NCBI GenBank assembly: GCA_964575975.1
Contig: CAZNTU010000051.1
Location: 1-30,801, forward strand
Direction: 5' to 3'
Length of the DNA stretch: 30,801 nt
DNA from: G963674505 sp964575975
GTDB lineage: Bacteria > Desulfobacterota > Desulfobacteria > Desulfobacterales > SKZT01
Shown in pieces: positions 1 to 7,022 of the stretch (positions are counted from its first letter, which is position 1; every line of letters begins with the position of its first letter). The position numbers and the translations under genes are program-made. A model generated the notes under the pieces. It saw only the letters and a program-made list of their open reading frames with translations, was not told the DNA's origin and searched no databases.

Positions 1-773
1 CCGGCCTCCAGCAGGTGGCTTGCGAACGAATGGCGAAAACGGTGAGGGGTGATTTTCTTGACCGCTCCGGATTTGGCGGCGTACTTCTTCAGAAGCTTCC
101 AGAATCCCTGCCGCGTCATGGGCTTGCCCGCGTGCGCGGTGAAAAGATATTCGCTCCGGGCGTTTTTCAACAAATAGGGTCTTCCGTAATTCAAATATTC
201 CGAAACCCTCTCTCTGGCGAACGCGCCGATGGGAACGATCCTCTCCTTGGAACCTTTGCCGAACACCCTGGCGAATCCCGCCTCCAGGTTGACCTCCCGA
301 ACCTTCACTCCCACGAGTTCCGAAACCCTCAAACCCGCCGCGTACAGAAGCTCCAGCATGGCCGCGTCCCTGAGGCCCCGCGGAGTCGTGGTATCCGGCT
401 CCTTCAGAATCCTTTCGATCTCCTCCACGGACATCACGTCCGGCAACTTCAACCCCGTTTTCGGCAGATCGACGGAGGCGGAGGGATCGCTCCCGATGAT
501 CCTTTCCCGGACCAGAAACTTGTAGAAGCCCCGCAAGGCAACCAAGTGCCTGGCCCTGGATCTCGCGTTCAGACCTTCCTTTCTCAGCTCGATCAGGTGC
601 CTCAAAATGTGAGGCGTATCCTCTTCGCCGACTTGGTCGATCCCCGAATTCTTCAAAAAATCCAGGTACTTGGCAAGATCGGCGCCGTACGATTCGAGAG
701 TGTTGGCGGAGAGACCCTTTTCCACGAGAATATAGTTCAAAAAAAGATCGGCCAGCGCGTCAGGAGACTTCAT
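1..773 (-). CDS. xerD: Tyrosine recombinase XerD, C-terminal end cut off by the window edge
   Basis: Site-specific tyrosine recombinase of the XerC/XerD family, which resolves chromosome dimers at dif sites. The reading frame opens with an ATG at 773 and runs off the left edge, so about 257 residues are visible of a usual length near 300. The N-terminal SAM-like core-binding domain (about residues 5-90) has the typical EKGLSANTLESY motif. The catalytic domain shows the first arginine in AAGLRVSEL, the lysine in GKGSKERIVPI and the HRFRHSFASHLLEAG box with its His and Arg. The nucleophilic tyrosine lies beyond the edge. The MTRQGFWKLLKKYA stretch fits XerD better than XerC, which is why I name it xerD; XerC remains possible. 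The gene begins 3 nt after the M24 peptidase stop and is probably co-transcribed with it. A weak GGA lies 7 nt before the ATG. Confidence 0.85.
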   Translation of the reverse strand, partial: MKSPDALADLFLNYILVEKGLSANTLESYGADLAKYLDFLKNSGIDQVGEEDTPHILRHLIELRKEGLNARSRARHLVALRGFYKFLVRERIIGSDPSASVDLPKTGLKLPDVMSVEEIERILKEPDTTTPRGLRDAAMLELLYAAGLRVSELVGVKVREVNLEAGFARVFGKGSKERIVPIGAFARERVSEYLNYGRPYLLKNARSEYLFTAHAGKPMTRQGFWKLLKKYAAKSGAVKKITPHRFRHSFASHLLEA

Positions 774-776
774 GGT

Positions 777-1895
777 TCAATCCAAAACATAGTTCGAGGC
801 GGGGTCGGTTTCGTTCAGAACTTCGGCCCCGTGTTCGCGAAGCACGACCATGTTTTCCAGTCGAACCCCTCCCCATTCGGGAAGATATATCCCGGGTTCC
901 ACCGTGAAGACCATACCCGGCTCGAGCAAATCCTCCTTCAACGGACTGAGACGGGGCGACTCGTGAACCGCGAGCCCGACTCCGTGGCCCAGGCCATGGT
1001 TGAACTTGTCCTTGAACTTTCCCGCGTCGATGAATTCCCTGGCGACCTTGTCCGCTTCCTTTCCGGTCGTTCCGGGTTTGATCGACTCGATGGCCTTTCT
1101 CTGGGCGTCGTACACAGTCTGGAAAACCTCCTTGAAAACACTGTCGGGACGACCGATCGTCACGGTCCGGGAAATGTCCGAGCAATAACCGCCCAACTTG
1201 ACCCCCCAGTCGAAAAGAAGGGGCTCTCCCCGGACGATTTTCCGGTCCGTCGGAACGGCGTGGGGAAGAGCGCCGTTGGGGCCCGAAGCGATTATGGAAG
1301 GAAAGGACAAGGCTTCGCCTCCATTCCCCCTGATTCGCTTTTCCAGCTCCCACGCGACCTGTCTTTCGGTCATGCCCGGCTTTATTTCCGGAAGATAGTC
1401 GCAGAAAACCCTCTCGGCTATCCGGAGGGCCGCCTTTATCGCTTGGATCTCCTCTTCCTCTTTGACGATCCGCAAGGTCTCTATCAAATCCTCGGAAGGA
1501 ACAAGCTCCACGTGCGCGACGGAGGATTCGTCCAATGCCTTTCGCAGTTTGCCGTGCTGCAGGCATGACAGCCGGACGCTCTCGAATCCCAACCGATTGG
1601 CCCCCAGCTTTTCCAATATGAAAGGGGCCTCCTTTTCCATACCTTTCTTATACGTCACGACTTCGAACAGAGGGGCTTCCCGTTCGGCCTGCAGATCGTA
1701 CCGGGAATCGGTCGCCAGGACCAGTCGGTCTTTCGTTATGAAAAGCGCTCCCGCCGTTTCGTCGAACTGCGTGTCCTCGCCCGTGTAGCCGCTCAAATAG
1801 CGCCTGTTCTGCTCCACGAGCACCATGAACGCGTCGAAATCCTGCTTTTCCAGAATTTTTCCGAATTTTTCGATTCGTCTTTTTATGTTTTCCAA
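777..1895 (-). CDS. M24 family metallopeptidase (Xaa-Pro aminopeptidase / prolidase type)
   Basis: Cytosolic dinuclear-metal peptidase of the pita-bread fold that removes N-terminal residues before proline or cleaves X-Pro dipeptides. The 372-residue length is normal for the PepQ/YpdF group. An N-terminal creatinase-like domain (about 1-135) precedes the catalytic domain. All five metal ligands are visible: D229 (FDWG), D240 (CSDISRT), H304 (HGLGHGVG), E333 (VEPGIY) and E347 (VRLEN), along with H311. I chose a TTG start at 1895 because AAGGA lies 8 nt upstream and the protein then begins with the usual MENIKRRIEKF. The frame stays open to an ATG at 2030, but those extra 45 residues are basic and unlike the family. 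xerD follows after 3 nt. The exact substrate (aminopeptidase P or prolidase) cannot be read from the sequence. Confidence 0.9.
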   Translation of the reverse strand: MENIKRRIEKFGKILEKQDFDAFMVLVEQNRRYLSGYTGEDTQFDETAGALFITKDRLVLATDSRYDLQAEREAPLFEVVTYKKGMEKEAPFILEKLGANRLGFESVRLSCLQHGKLRKALDESSVAHVELVPSEDLIETLRIVKEEEEIQAIKAALRIAERVFCDYLPEIKPGMTERQVAWELEKRIRGNGGEALSFPSIIASGPNGALPHAVPTDRKIVRGEPLLFDWGVKLGGYCSDISRTVTIGRPDSVFKEVFQTVYDAQRKAIESIKPGTTGKEADKVAREFIDAGKFKDKFNHGLGHGVGLAVHESPRLSPLKEDLLEPGMVFTVEPGIYLPEWGGVRLENMVVLREHGAEVLNETDPASNYVLD

Positions 1896-1947
1896 TTTTC
1901 CCGTCCTTTGTTGACAATGTACTGAAACAGTTCGCGACAAACGAGAC

Positions 1948-1976
1948 AGTTTAGCCGCGAAGGCCTTTTTATTCAA
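1948..1976 (-). promoter_or_regulatory. Candidate sigma70 promoter for the M24 peptidase-xerD pair
   Basis: On the minus strand a TTGAAT -35 box (1971-1976) is followed after exactly 17 nt by a TAAACT -10 box (1948-1953). Each matches the consensus at four of six positions. Transcription would start near 1941 and leave a leader of about 46 nt before the TTG start at 1895. No clear promoter was found for the divergent thioesterase gene at 2150. Confidence 0.35.
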
Positions 1977-2149
1977 CTTTTTTCGCGCGCAACCCGCGAA
2001 TTCCGATTCCGAAATCTTCAATGAAATCAACTCGCTTGATAATTTTCCTCTTTTATACTAAACATAATCCGAGCATCGAAAAACGGCATGGACGATATGC
2101 AACAAAAAAGATCGGTTCGTCGCGAATATCAACCTAATCGGAGGGTATT

Positions 2150-2533
2150 ATGGAGATAATTACTCACCAGAAAATCGACAAGGAGCTTTGCGGAAAACCC
2201 TTGGAGACGGCAGAAGGGTACAGCCGGGTGGAACTGGTCGCCACGGAAAGGATGGCGGCCGACGAATCGGGCCTGGCACACGGAGGATTCGTCTTCGGCC
2301 TGGGCGACTACGCCGCCATGATCGCCGTGAACCATCCTAACGTGGTCCTAGGCGGCGCCGACGTGAAATTCCTGAAACCCGTCCGGACGGGGGACAAGGT
2401 GATCGCGGAGGCAAGGGTGGCGAAGGTGGAGGGCAAAAAGAACATCGTGGAGGTGGTGTGCAGTCGCGAATCGGAAAAGGTTTTCGCGGGAACTTTCGTT
2501 TGTTTCGTTTTGGACAGGCACGTCCTGGGCTGA
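2150..2533 (+). CDS. Hotdog-fold thioesterase, PaaI-like
   Basis: Small 127-residue single-domain hotdog protein. The pattern is that of acyl-CoA thioesterases of the PaaI group: the central helix region has the motif GLAHGGFVFGLGDYAAMIAV (about residues 41-60), followed by the strand VLGGADVKFLKPVRTGDKV and a C-terminal strand ending FAGTFVCFVLD. Such enzymes hydrolyse acyl-CoA or act as acyl-CoA-binding folds; the acyl group here is unknown. The ATG has a strong GGAGGG Shine-Dalgarno at 2139-2146. The next gene, elbB, starts 99 nt downstream on the same strand, with two stem-loops in the gap. I do not see enough to say whether the thioesterase acts in phenylacetate degradation or general acyl-CoA turnover. 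Confidence 0.85.
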   Translation: MEIITHQKIDKELCGKPLETAEGYSRVELVATERMAADESGLAHGGFVFGLGDYAAMIAVNHPNVVLGGADVKFLKPVRTGDKVIAEARVAKVEGKKNIVEVVCSRESEKVFAGTFVCFVLDRHVLG

Positions 2534-2543
2534 AGCGAATCGG

Positions 2544-2596
2544 CCGCGAATCGCTCGCGGTTTCGAACGGAAACCGCTGCCGGACGAAACGTCCGG
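2544..2596 (+). other. Tandem stem-loops between the thioesterase and elbB genes
   Basis: Three stems can be drawn. An 8-bp perfect stem pairs 2557-2564 with 2570-2577 around a 5-nt loop. A 7-bp perfect stem pairs 2580-2586 with 2590-2596 around an AAA loop. A 5-bp stem pairs 2544-2548 with 2556-2560 and overlaps the left arm of the first, so the two exclude each other. No T run follows, so this is not a standard intrinsic terminator. It may stabilise the upstream mRNA or tune read-through into elbB. Confidence 0.5.
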
Positions 2597-2632
2597 AACA
2601 ATCCAAGCCGCTTATTGAAAAGGAGGAGACAA

Positions 2633-3292
2633 ATGGCGAAAAAAGTTGGCGTTCTGTTGTCGGGATGCGGGGTCTTCGACGGCTCCGAAATACACGAGGC
2701 CGTTTTGACGCTGCTGGCGCTTGACAAGGCCGGAGCGACGATCGTCTGCATGGCCCCGGACATCGACCAGTTCCATGTGGTGGATCACCTTACCAAAGAG
2801 CCGACGAACGAAAAACGAAACGTTCTGGTCGAATCCGCCCGCATCGCCCGGGGCGAAATACGGAATTTGAAGGACGTCAAGGCGGCCGATTTGGATGCGA
2901 TCATCCTGCCCGGCGGGTTCGGGGCCGCCAAAAATTTGAGCGACTTCGCGATGAAGGGCGCTAACGCCGAAGTCAACCCCGAGGTCCTGAGAATCCTCGA
3001 AGAAATGGCGGAGGCCGGCAAACCGGTCGGAGCCATCTGCATCGCCCCGGCGACCCTGACGAAGGCTCTTTCCGAAAAGAGACCCGAAGTCACTATCGGA
3101 AAAGATCCGGGGACCGCCAGAGCCATCGAGGAAATGGGAGGCGCCCACAAAAAATGCTCCGTCTACGAAATCCATGTGGACAAGAAGAACAAGCTCGTGA
3201 CGACGCCGGCGTACATGCTCGGCCCCGGCATCAAGGACGTGGCGGACGGGATTGAGAAACTCGTCAACCAAGTGGTCTCCATGATCCAGTAG
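2633..3292 (+). CDS. elbB: ElbB/YhbL-like DJ-1/PfpI-superfamily protein (glyoxalase III-like)
   Basis: 219-residue protein of the class I glutamine amidotransferase-like / DJ-1 superfamily, matching the ElbB (isoprenoid biosynthesis protein with amidotransferase-like domain) family along its whole length. Hallmarks are the N-terminal KVGVLLSGCGVFDGSEIHEA, the MAPDIDQFHVVDH segment, the LPGGFGAAKNLSDFA motif and the nucleophile elbow GAICIAPA with C136. Members of this family have been linked to glyoxalase activity and isoprenoid synthesis in E. coli; the real in vivo role is unsettled. The ATG at 2633 follows an AGGAGG Shine-Dalgarno. A TTG at 2615 in the same frame would place that site inside the gene, so I reject it. 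The stop lies only 3 nt from the stop of the convergent FecR gene. ispF is on the same contig but about 12 kb away. Confidence 0.92.
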   Translation: MAKKVGVLLSGCGVFDGSEIHEAVLTLLALDKAGATIVCMAPDIDQFHVVDHLTKEPTNEKRNVLVESARIARGEIRNLKDVKAADLDAIILPGGFGAAKNLSDFAMKGANAEVNPEVLRILEEMAEAGKPVGAICIAPATLTKALSEKRPEVTIGKDPGTARAIEEMGGAHKKCSVYEIHVDKKNKLVTTPAYMLGPGIKDVADGIEKLVNQVVSMIQ

Positions 3293-3295
3293 ACA

Positions 3296-5356
3296 CTAAC
3301 GACTCCCGGCCTCCGAAACCACGCCGGCGGCGGTCCCCGCAAAGGAACTCGCTCCATAATCCCCGGCGGCCCCTCCTTGCATGTCGATTCGGCGGCCGGA
3401 AACCGAACCGCTTCCGCTAATGTCTGCGGACCATTCGCCCCCGTTCCACTTCGTGACCGAAAAATCGGCCTCCAAAACCGCGTCTCCGGTCTTCCCCGAC
3501 AGTCCGACGGAGGTTCGCCCAGGGACGGGCGCGACTCCGTAATCGCCCGAAACCCGGTCCGTTGCCCATATCTTGGGAGGAGCGTTCGTGGAATACGCGA
3601 AAAAGGTCACGTCGCTCATACTCACCCGCATATTCCCGTCCGTTCCGGAAAGATCCGCCTTGCCAATATCGACCGCCGGAATGTTCAGCGCGTCCAAATC
3701 GTCCGGGACGGTACGTGCCATTTCCAAAAACTTTTTCGTTTCTATCCATCCGCCGATCAATACCGACTTCCAGGTCGCCTTGTCGGGATCGAACGTTCCC
3801 GCGAGGTCCGCCGCCGCGATGCCCGTAGTCGCGTCCTCTATGCTTAACCAGGACCCTGCGGCCGTCCCCCTGATCCCGTCCTCCGACCAAATCGAACCCT
3901 CGACCTCGAAATATCCGGTCACGGGACCTTCGGCGTCCCTTAAACCCAGGACGAATTCGTCCCCCACTTCGCCGTCGTACATGCCTTCCATTTCCCTTCG
4001 CTCGACCCCCCAGCCCTGGCCTTTCAGCGAAATCGATTCCCCGGTCCCTTCGGAAACGGAAAGCGTTCCGCCGGCCGCGAACTTCCCGATTCCCGTCAAC
4101 CCGAGATCGGCCCCCGACGCCGAAACGATATTGTCCGGAAGCTTTTCCGGTTCGATGCCCGCGTCCGCTACCATCCTCGTGACAGACATAAAGCCGTTGC
4201 CGAAGAATTCCCCGTTCTTCGGCTCTCCCGAATCCGAACCGAAAAAGTTGCCGGAAAGATAACCGGCACTGCCGTCCTCGTCGATGAAAATCGCCTCCAA
4301 AGCGGCGTCCCAGGACAACCAAACCCCCCCGGTCAACCCGTAAAACTCGCCTTTGTCTTCGACGAACCCGAAAGCGTCCGCCGTCCAAACCGAGCCGGGC
4401 CTCTCGTCGTAGACGCCCGCCAGGGAAACCAACCCGGGAATCATGCCCGAAAAGTCCGCCGAGAGAGACGGGTTTTCGACTTTGCCCGCGATTTTCAAAA
4501 ACGGGGGCGGTTCGGGAAGATCGGGAACATTGGAACGCGCGATCTCCGGATACGACTTCTCCAATTCCTTTTTGTCGGAGGCCTGCTCCGTGTCTATGCC
4601 GGCATCCTTCGAACGTTCGACGATCCCCTGGATTTTTTCCCCATTCGTCGCCAACCCGGCGACTTCCGCCGATACGGCCGCGCTCCTGTCCATCGAACGT
4701 CCCTCGTCGAAATCCGCGACTCCAGGGTCGGCGTCCCGAATATGCCTTTCGATTTCCACCTCCGTCGCCGGACGAACCTTCGGAGGGGTATTGGCATCGA
4801 GAACGACCAACGCCTGCCCGGCCTCTATTTCGCGGACAACGTCCGGCTTGTTCAAGCAATATCCGTAGCCATGTCCATCCTTGAAAACGGAACCGCTCAG
4901 GTTGGCCTGATGGTACACGAAAAAGTCCGTTCCCCTTACGCCGATAACGGCGGTCGGAGTATGCACCTCGTAACGGTTTTTTCGAAAAAGCCCGAACAAT
5001 CCTCCGAACACGTTCTTCACCCGGCTCTGGATTTTTCCTCTGAACAGCCTGAAGGTGCTTTTCGTTTCATCCTTGCCCACCAGATATTCCGTGATTTCGA
5101 TCCTGCTGCCCGGCGCCAGCCTCGCAACGCTCCCGTCCGAAAACACGATCTCGGCCTTCGAACCGCTTTTCGTCCGGACAATGTCGCCCACGGAAACCGG
5201 GTCCCCCGGAACCGCAGGTCGCGCCCCCGCTCCGGGCGCGGTTATATCCACGTTTCCTCGGATCGCGGAAAACTCGCCTACCGGCTCCGCAAAAGCCGAA
5301 ACCGCCCAAGCCACCGAAATAATCGCAAAAAAAACAACCCCCGACGATCGTTTCAT
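3296..5356 (-). CDS. Secreted FecR-domain protein with a long glycine-rich C-terminal region
   Basis: 686-residue exported protein. An N-terminal signal peptide (about 1-23, cleavage near SAFA-EP) is followed by a FecR domain at about residues 50-148, with the hallmark TPTAVIGVRGTDF at 133-145. This domain is typical of envelope proteins found beside CHASE2 cyclases, as here. After a charged linker (about 190-270) the remaining 400 residues are Gly, Asp, Ser and Trp rich. They contain degenerate strand-like repeats such as GGVWLSWDAALEAIF and AGSWLSIEDATTGIA, suggesting a beta-rich surface or barrel domain. I do not recognise that part. The ATG at 5356 has GGAGG 6 nt upstream; an ATG at 5404 would put basic residues before the signal peptide. 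It is the last gene of a three-gene minus-strand block, 66 nt after the TPR/barrel gene. It is not a sigma-regulator FecR, since there is no ECF sigma gene nearby. Confidence 0.85.
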   Translation of the reverse strand: MKRSSGVVFFAIISVAWAVSAFAEPVGEFSAIRGNVDITAPGAGARPAVPGDPVSVGDIVRTKSGSKAEIVFSDGSVARLAPGSRIEITEYLVGKDETKSTFRLFRGKIQSRVKNVFGGLFGLFRKNRYEVHTPTAVIGVRGTDFFVYHQANLSGSVFKDGHGYGYCLNKPDVVREIEAGQALVVLDANTPPKVRPATEVEIERHIRDADPGVADFDEGRSMDRSAAVSAEVAGLATNGEKIQGIVERSKDAGIDTEQASDKKELEKSYPEIARSNVPDLPEPPPFLKIAGKVENPSLSADFSGMIPGLVSLAGVYDERPGSVWTADAFGFVEDKGEFYGLTGGVWLSWDAALEAIFIDEDGSAGYLSGNFFGSDSGEPKNGEFFGNGFMSVTRMVADAGIEPEKLPDNIVSASGADLGLTGIGKFAAGGTLSVSEGTGESISLKGQGWGVERREMEGMYDGEVGDEFVLGLRDAEGPVTGYFEVEGSIWSEDGIRGTAAGSWLSIEDATTGIAAADLAGTFDPDKATWKSVLIGGWIETKKFLEMARTVPDDLDALNIPAVDIGKADLSGTDGNMRVSMSDVTFFAYSTNAPPKIWATDRVSGDYGVAPVPGRTSVGLSGKTGDAVLEADFSVTKWNGGEWSADISGSGSVSGRRIDMQGGAAGDYGASSFAGTAAGVVSEAGSR

Positions 5357-5422
5357 TGGAAACCTCCGCCTTGATGCAATCGCGCCAGCAAGGTTCGCCT
5401 TCATGCCTTCCCGTCGCGAGAA

Positions 5423-6934
5423 CTAATAACGAAACTCGACCCCCGTCGATACCACGTAACGGTCGTAATCGTAAACCGCCAAGTTGGAATCGACTCTCGT
5501 CCAAGTATAATCCACAATAAAGTACTTGTTTTTCAAAAATTCCCAGGAAGCCCCGATCCAAGCCTTGTACAAGTCGTCCTCGCGCTTCTTCCCGAACACC
5601 GAATGCTCGTTTTCGAAATCCTGGACGAAAACTTCCGCGCCCGTCTGGAGCCTCACGCCGGCCGAAAGAGGGAGAGACACGTTCGCCCTGAACCGATTGC
5701 CGCGGTAGTCCCAGTTGTCCCCCTGGGCGTCTTCGTCCGAATATTCGTACCCCAAATTGAAAAACGCGTTCTTCCGGAACAGCCACAGCCAACCGAAGCT
5801 CGCGCTCCAATTCTCCGAGTCCCTGTCCTCCTCCTCCAAATAGGCCGACCGATAGAAATTTTTCTTGCAGTACGACGGGAACGCCTCGAAAACATGGTTG
5901 TCCCCGGACATGGTCCGCAGCATCGGCCCGGTGCGGTAGGACTCGAGATACGGCTTGTAGCTCGGGTCGCGGACGAGGCTGTGATTGTACATGCCGATCC
6001 AGTATCCGGCGAATGTTCCGAAATCGTATCCCGGCGCCAGGTAAAGGTCGTTCGTCAAGATATCATGGGTGGTGGAATTGCGATGGTGAAAATCGCCGGC
6101 GAACGTATATTGCGCGTTGAAAAGCCATGGCCCTTCCAATCGGGGAACGTAGTCCACCCGGACCCTGGTGGCCAGGACGGTGCTCTGCTCGTTGGAAACG
6201 CTCGATGCCACCTTCGTATCGTTGGGCTCGAGGACTACGTTGGAGTCGTATTGGCCGAAAACGCCGACGGCGAGGCGCAACGGTTCCTTTTCGATACCGC
6301 CCTCGGCCAAAGTCATATAATGCCTCGCCAAGGACGCAAGATCCGACAGGGGATCCCAGAGAACGGCCGCTTCCAGTCGATCCCGGGCTTCGTCGCTTTT
6401 TTTCTCCTTGATGAAAATCAGCGCCGTTTGAATGTCCGCGGATTGCGAAAAAGAAGCATCAAGCTCCTTGGCAATGGAAAAAGCCTCGACCGCTTCGTCG
6501 TTTCTCCCGGTCTTCTCCAGTACGAGACCTTTCAGAAAAGCCGTCTTGGCCGGCTCGATACCTTCCCTTTCCGCAATGGCGATCCATTTTTCGGCTTCCT
6601 GTATTTCCCCGTTCTGGTACGACACATCGACAAGTTCCAAAACGGCTTCCTTTATGGGAGGCGAAAGCGTCGCCGCAGCTCGGAGACAGTCCTCCGCCTT
6701 GGAATATTGCAGCGTCTGCTTGTACGCCATCCCCAGAAAAAAAGCCGCGACTCCCGACCCGGGCTCGCTTTCTCTCGCTTTTTCCAGAAGAGGAATCGAT
6801 TCTTCGTAGTTTTCCAGCCGGTATTGCTCCACGCCTCGATCAAGAAAGGGACTTTCGGCGCGTCCAGGGCAATGCAGGACGGAAACGGCGAATACGACAA
6901 GAACGACAACCAGCAAGGCCAATCCTCGTTTCAC
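5423..6934 (-). CDS. TPR protein with a C-terminal outer-membrane beta-barrel
   Basis: 503-residue exported protein. Residues 1-27 form a signal peptide. There is a cysteine in VLHC, but His at -1 does not make a lipobox, so signal peptidase I cleavage is likelier. About residues 30-210 hold TPR repeats (for example YRLENYEESIPLLEKARE and AFFLGMAYKQTLQYSKAEDC). From about 220 to the end, alternating aromatic strands (RVRVDYVPRLEGPWLFNAQY and similar) and a terminal phenylalanine-arginine-tyrosine match an outer-membrane beta-barrel with the usual aromatic end signal. The layout resembles Slam-like or porin-like TPR-barrel proteins, but I cannot assign a substrate. Translation starts at a GTG (6934) with GGAGG 7 nt upstream. 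It lies 88 nt after the cyclase gene and 66 nt before the FecR gene. This suggests a shared function at the envelope, perhaps export or anchoring of the FecR protein (inference). Confidence 0.85.
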   Translation of the reverse strand: MKRGLALLVVVLVVFAVSVLHCPGRAESPFLDRGVEQYRLENYEESIPLLEKARESEPGSGVAAFFLGMAYKQTLQYSKAEDCLRAAATLSPPIKEAVLELVDVSYQNGEIQEAEKWIAIAEREGIEPAKTAFLKGLVLEKTGRNDEAVEAFSIAKELDASFSQSADIQTALIFIKEKKSDEARDRLEAAVLWDPLSDLASLARHYMTLAEGGIEKEPLRLAVGVFGQYDSNVVLEPNDTKVASSVSNEQSTVLATRVRVDYVPRLEGPWLFNAQYTFAGDFHHRNSTTHDILTNDLYLAPGYDFGTFAGYWIGMYNHSLVRDPSYKPYLESYRTGPMLRTMSGDNHVFEAFPSYCKKNFYRSAYLEEEDRDSENWSASFGWLWLFRKNAFFNLGYEYSDEDAQGDNWDYRGNRFRANVSLPLSAGVRLQTGAEVFVQDFENEHSVFGKKREDDLYKAWIGASWEFLKNKYFIVDYTWTRVDSNLAVYDYDRYVVSTGVEFRY

Positions 6935-7022
6935 AAGCGCACCTCCATTTTATCGATGAAATACCATACGAAAACGCGAATTTCAATTCTTCGAGTGTTC
7001 TTTTTCGAATCCGCATTCCATC

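Noticed and set aside
1..773. Tyrosine recombinase as the edge of an integrated mobile element
   Set aside because: The sequence fits housekeeping XerD, and its neighbours are core genes. No tRNA, repeat or excisionase was seen.
2036..2068. TTGATA, TATACT and CATAAT boxes upstream of the thioesterase
   Set aside because: The spacings (12 and 21 nt) do not fit a sigma70 promoter.
3296..5356. FecR protein as an anti-sigma regulator of iron uptake
   Set aside because: There is a signal peptide instead of a single membrane anchor, and no ECF sigma factor or TonB receptor gene is nearby.
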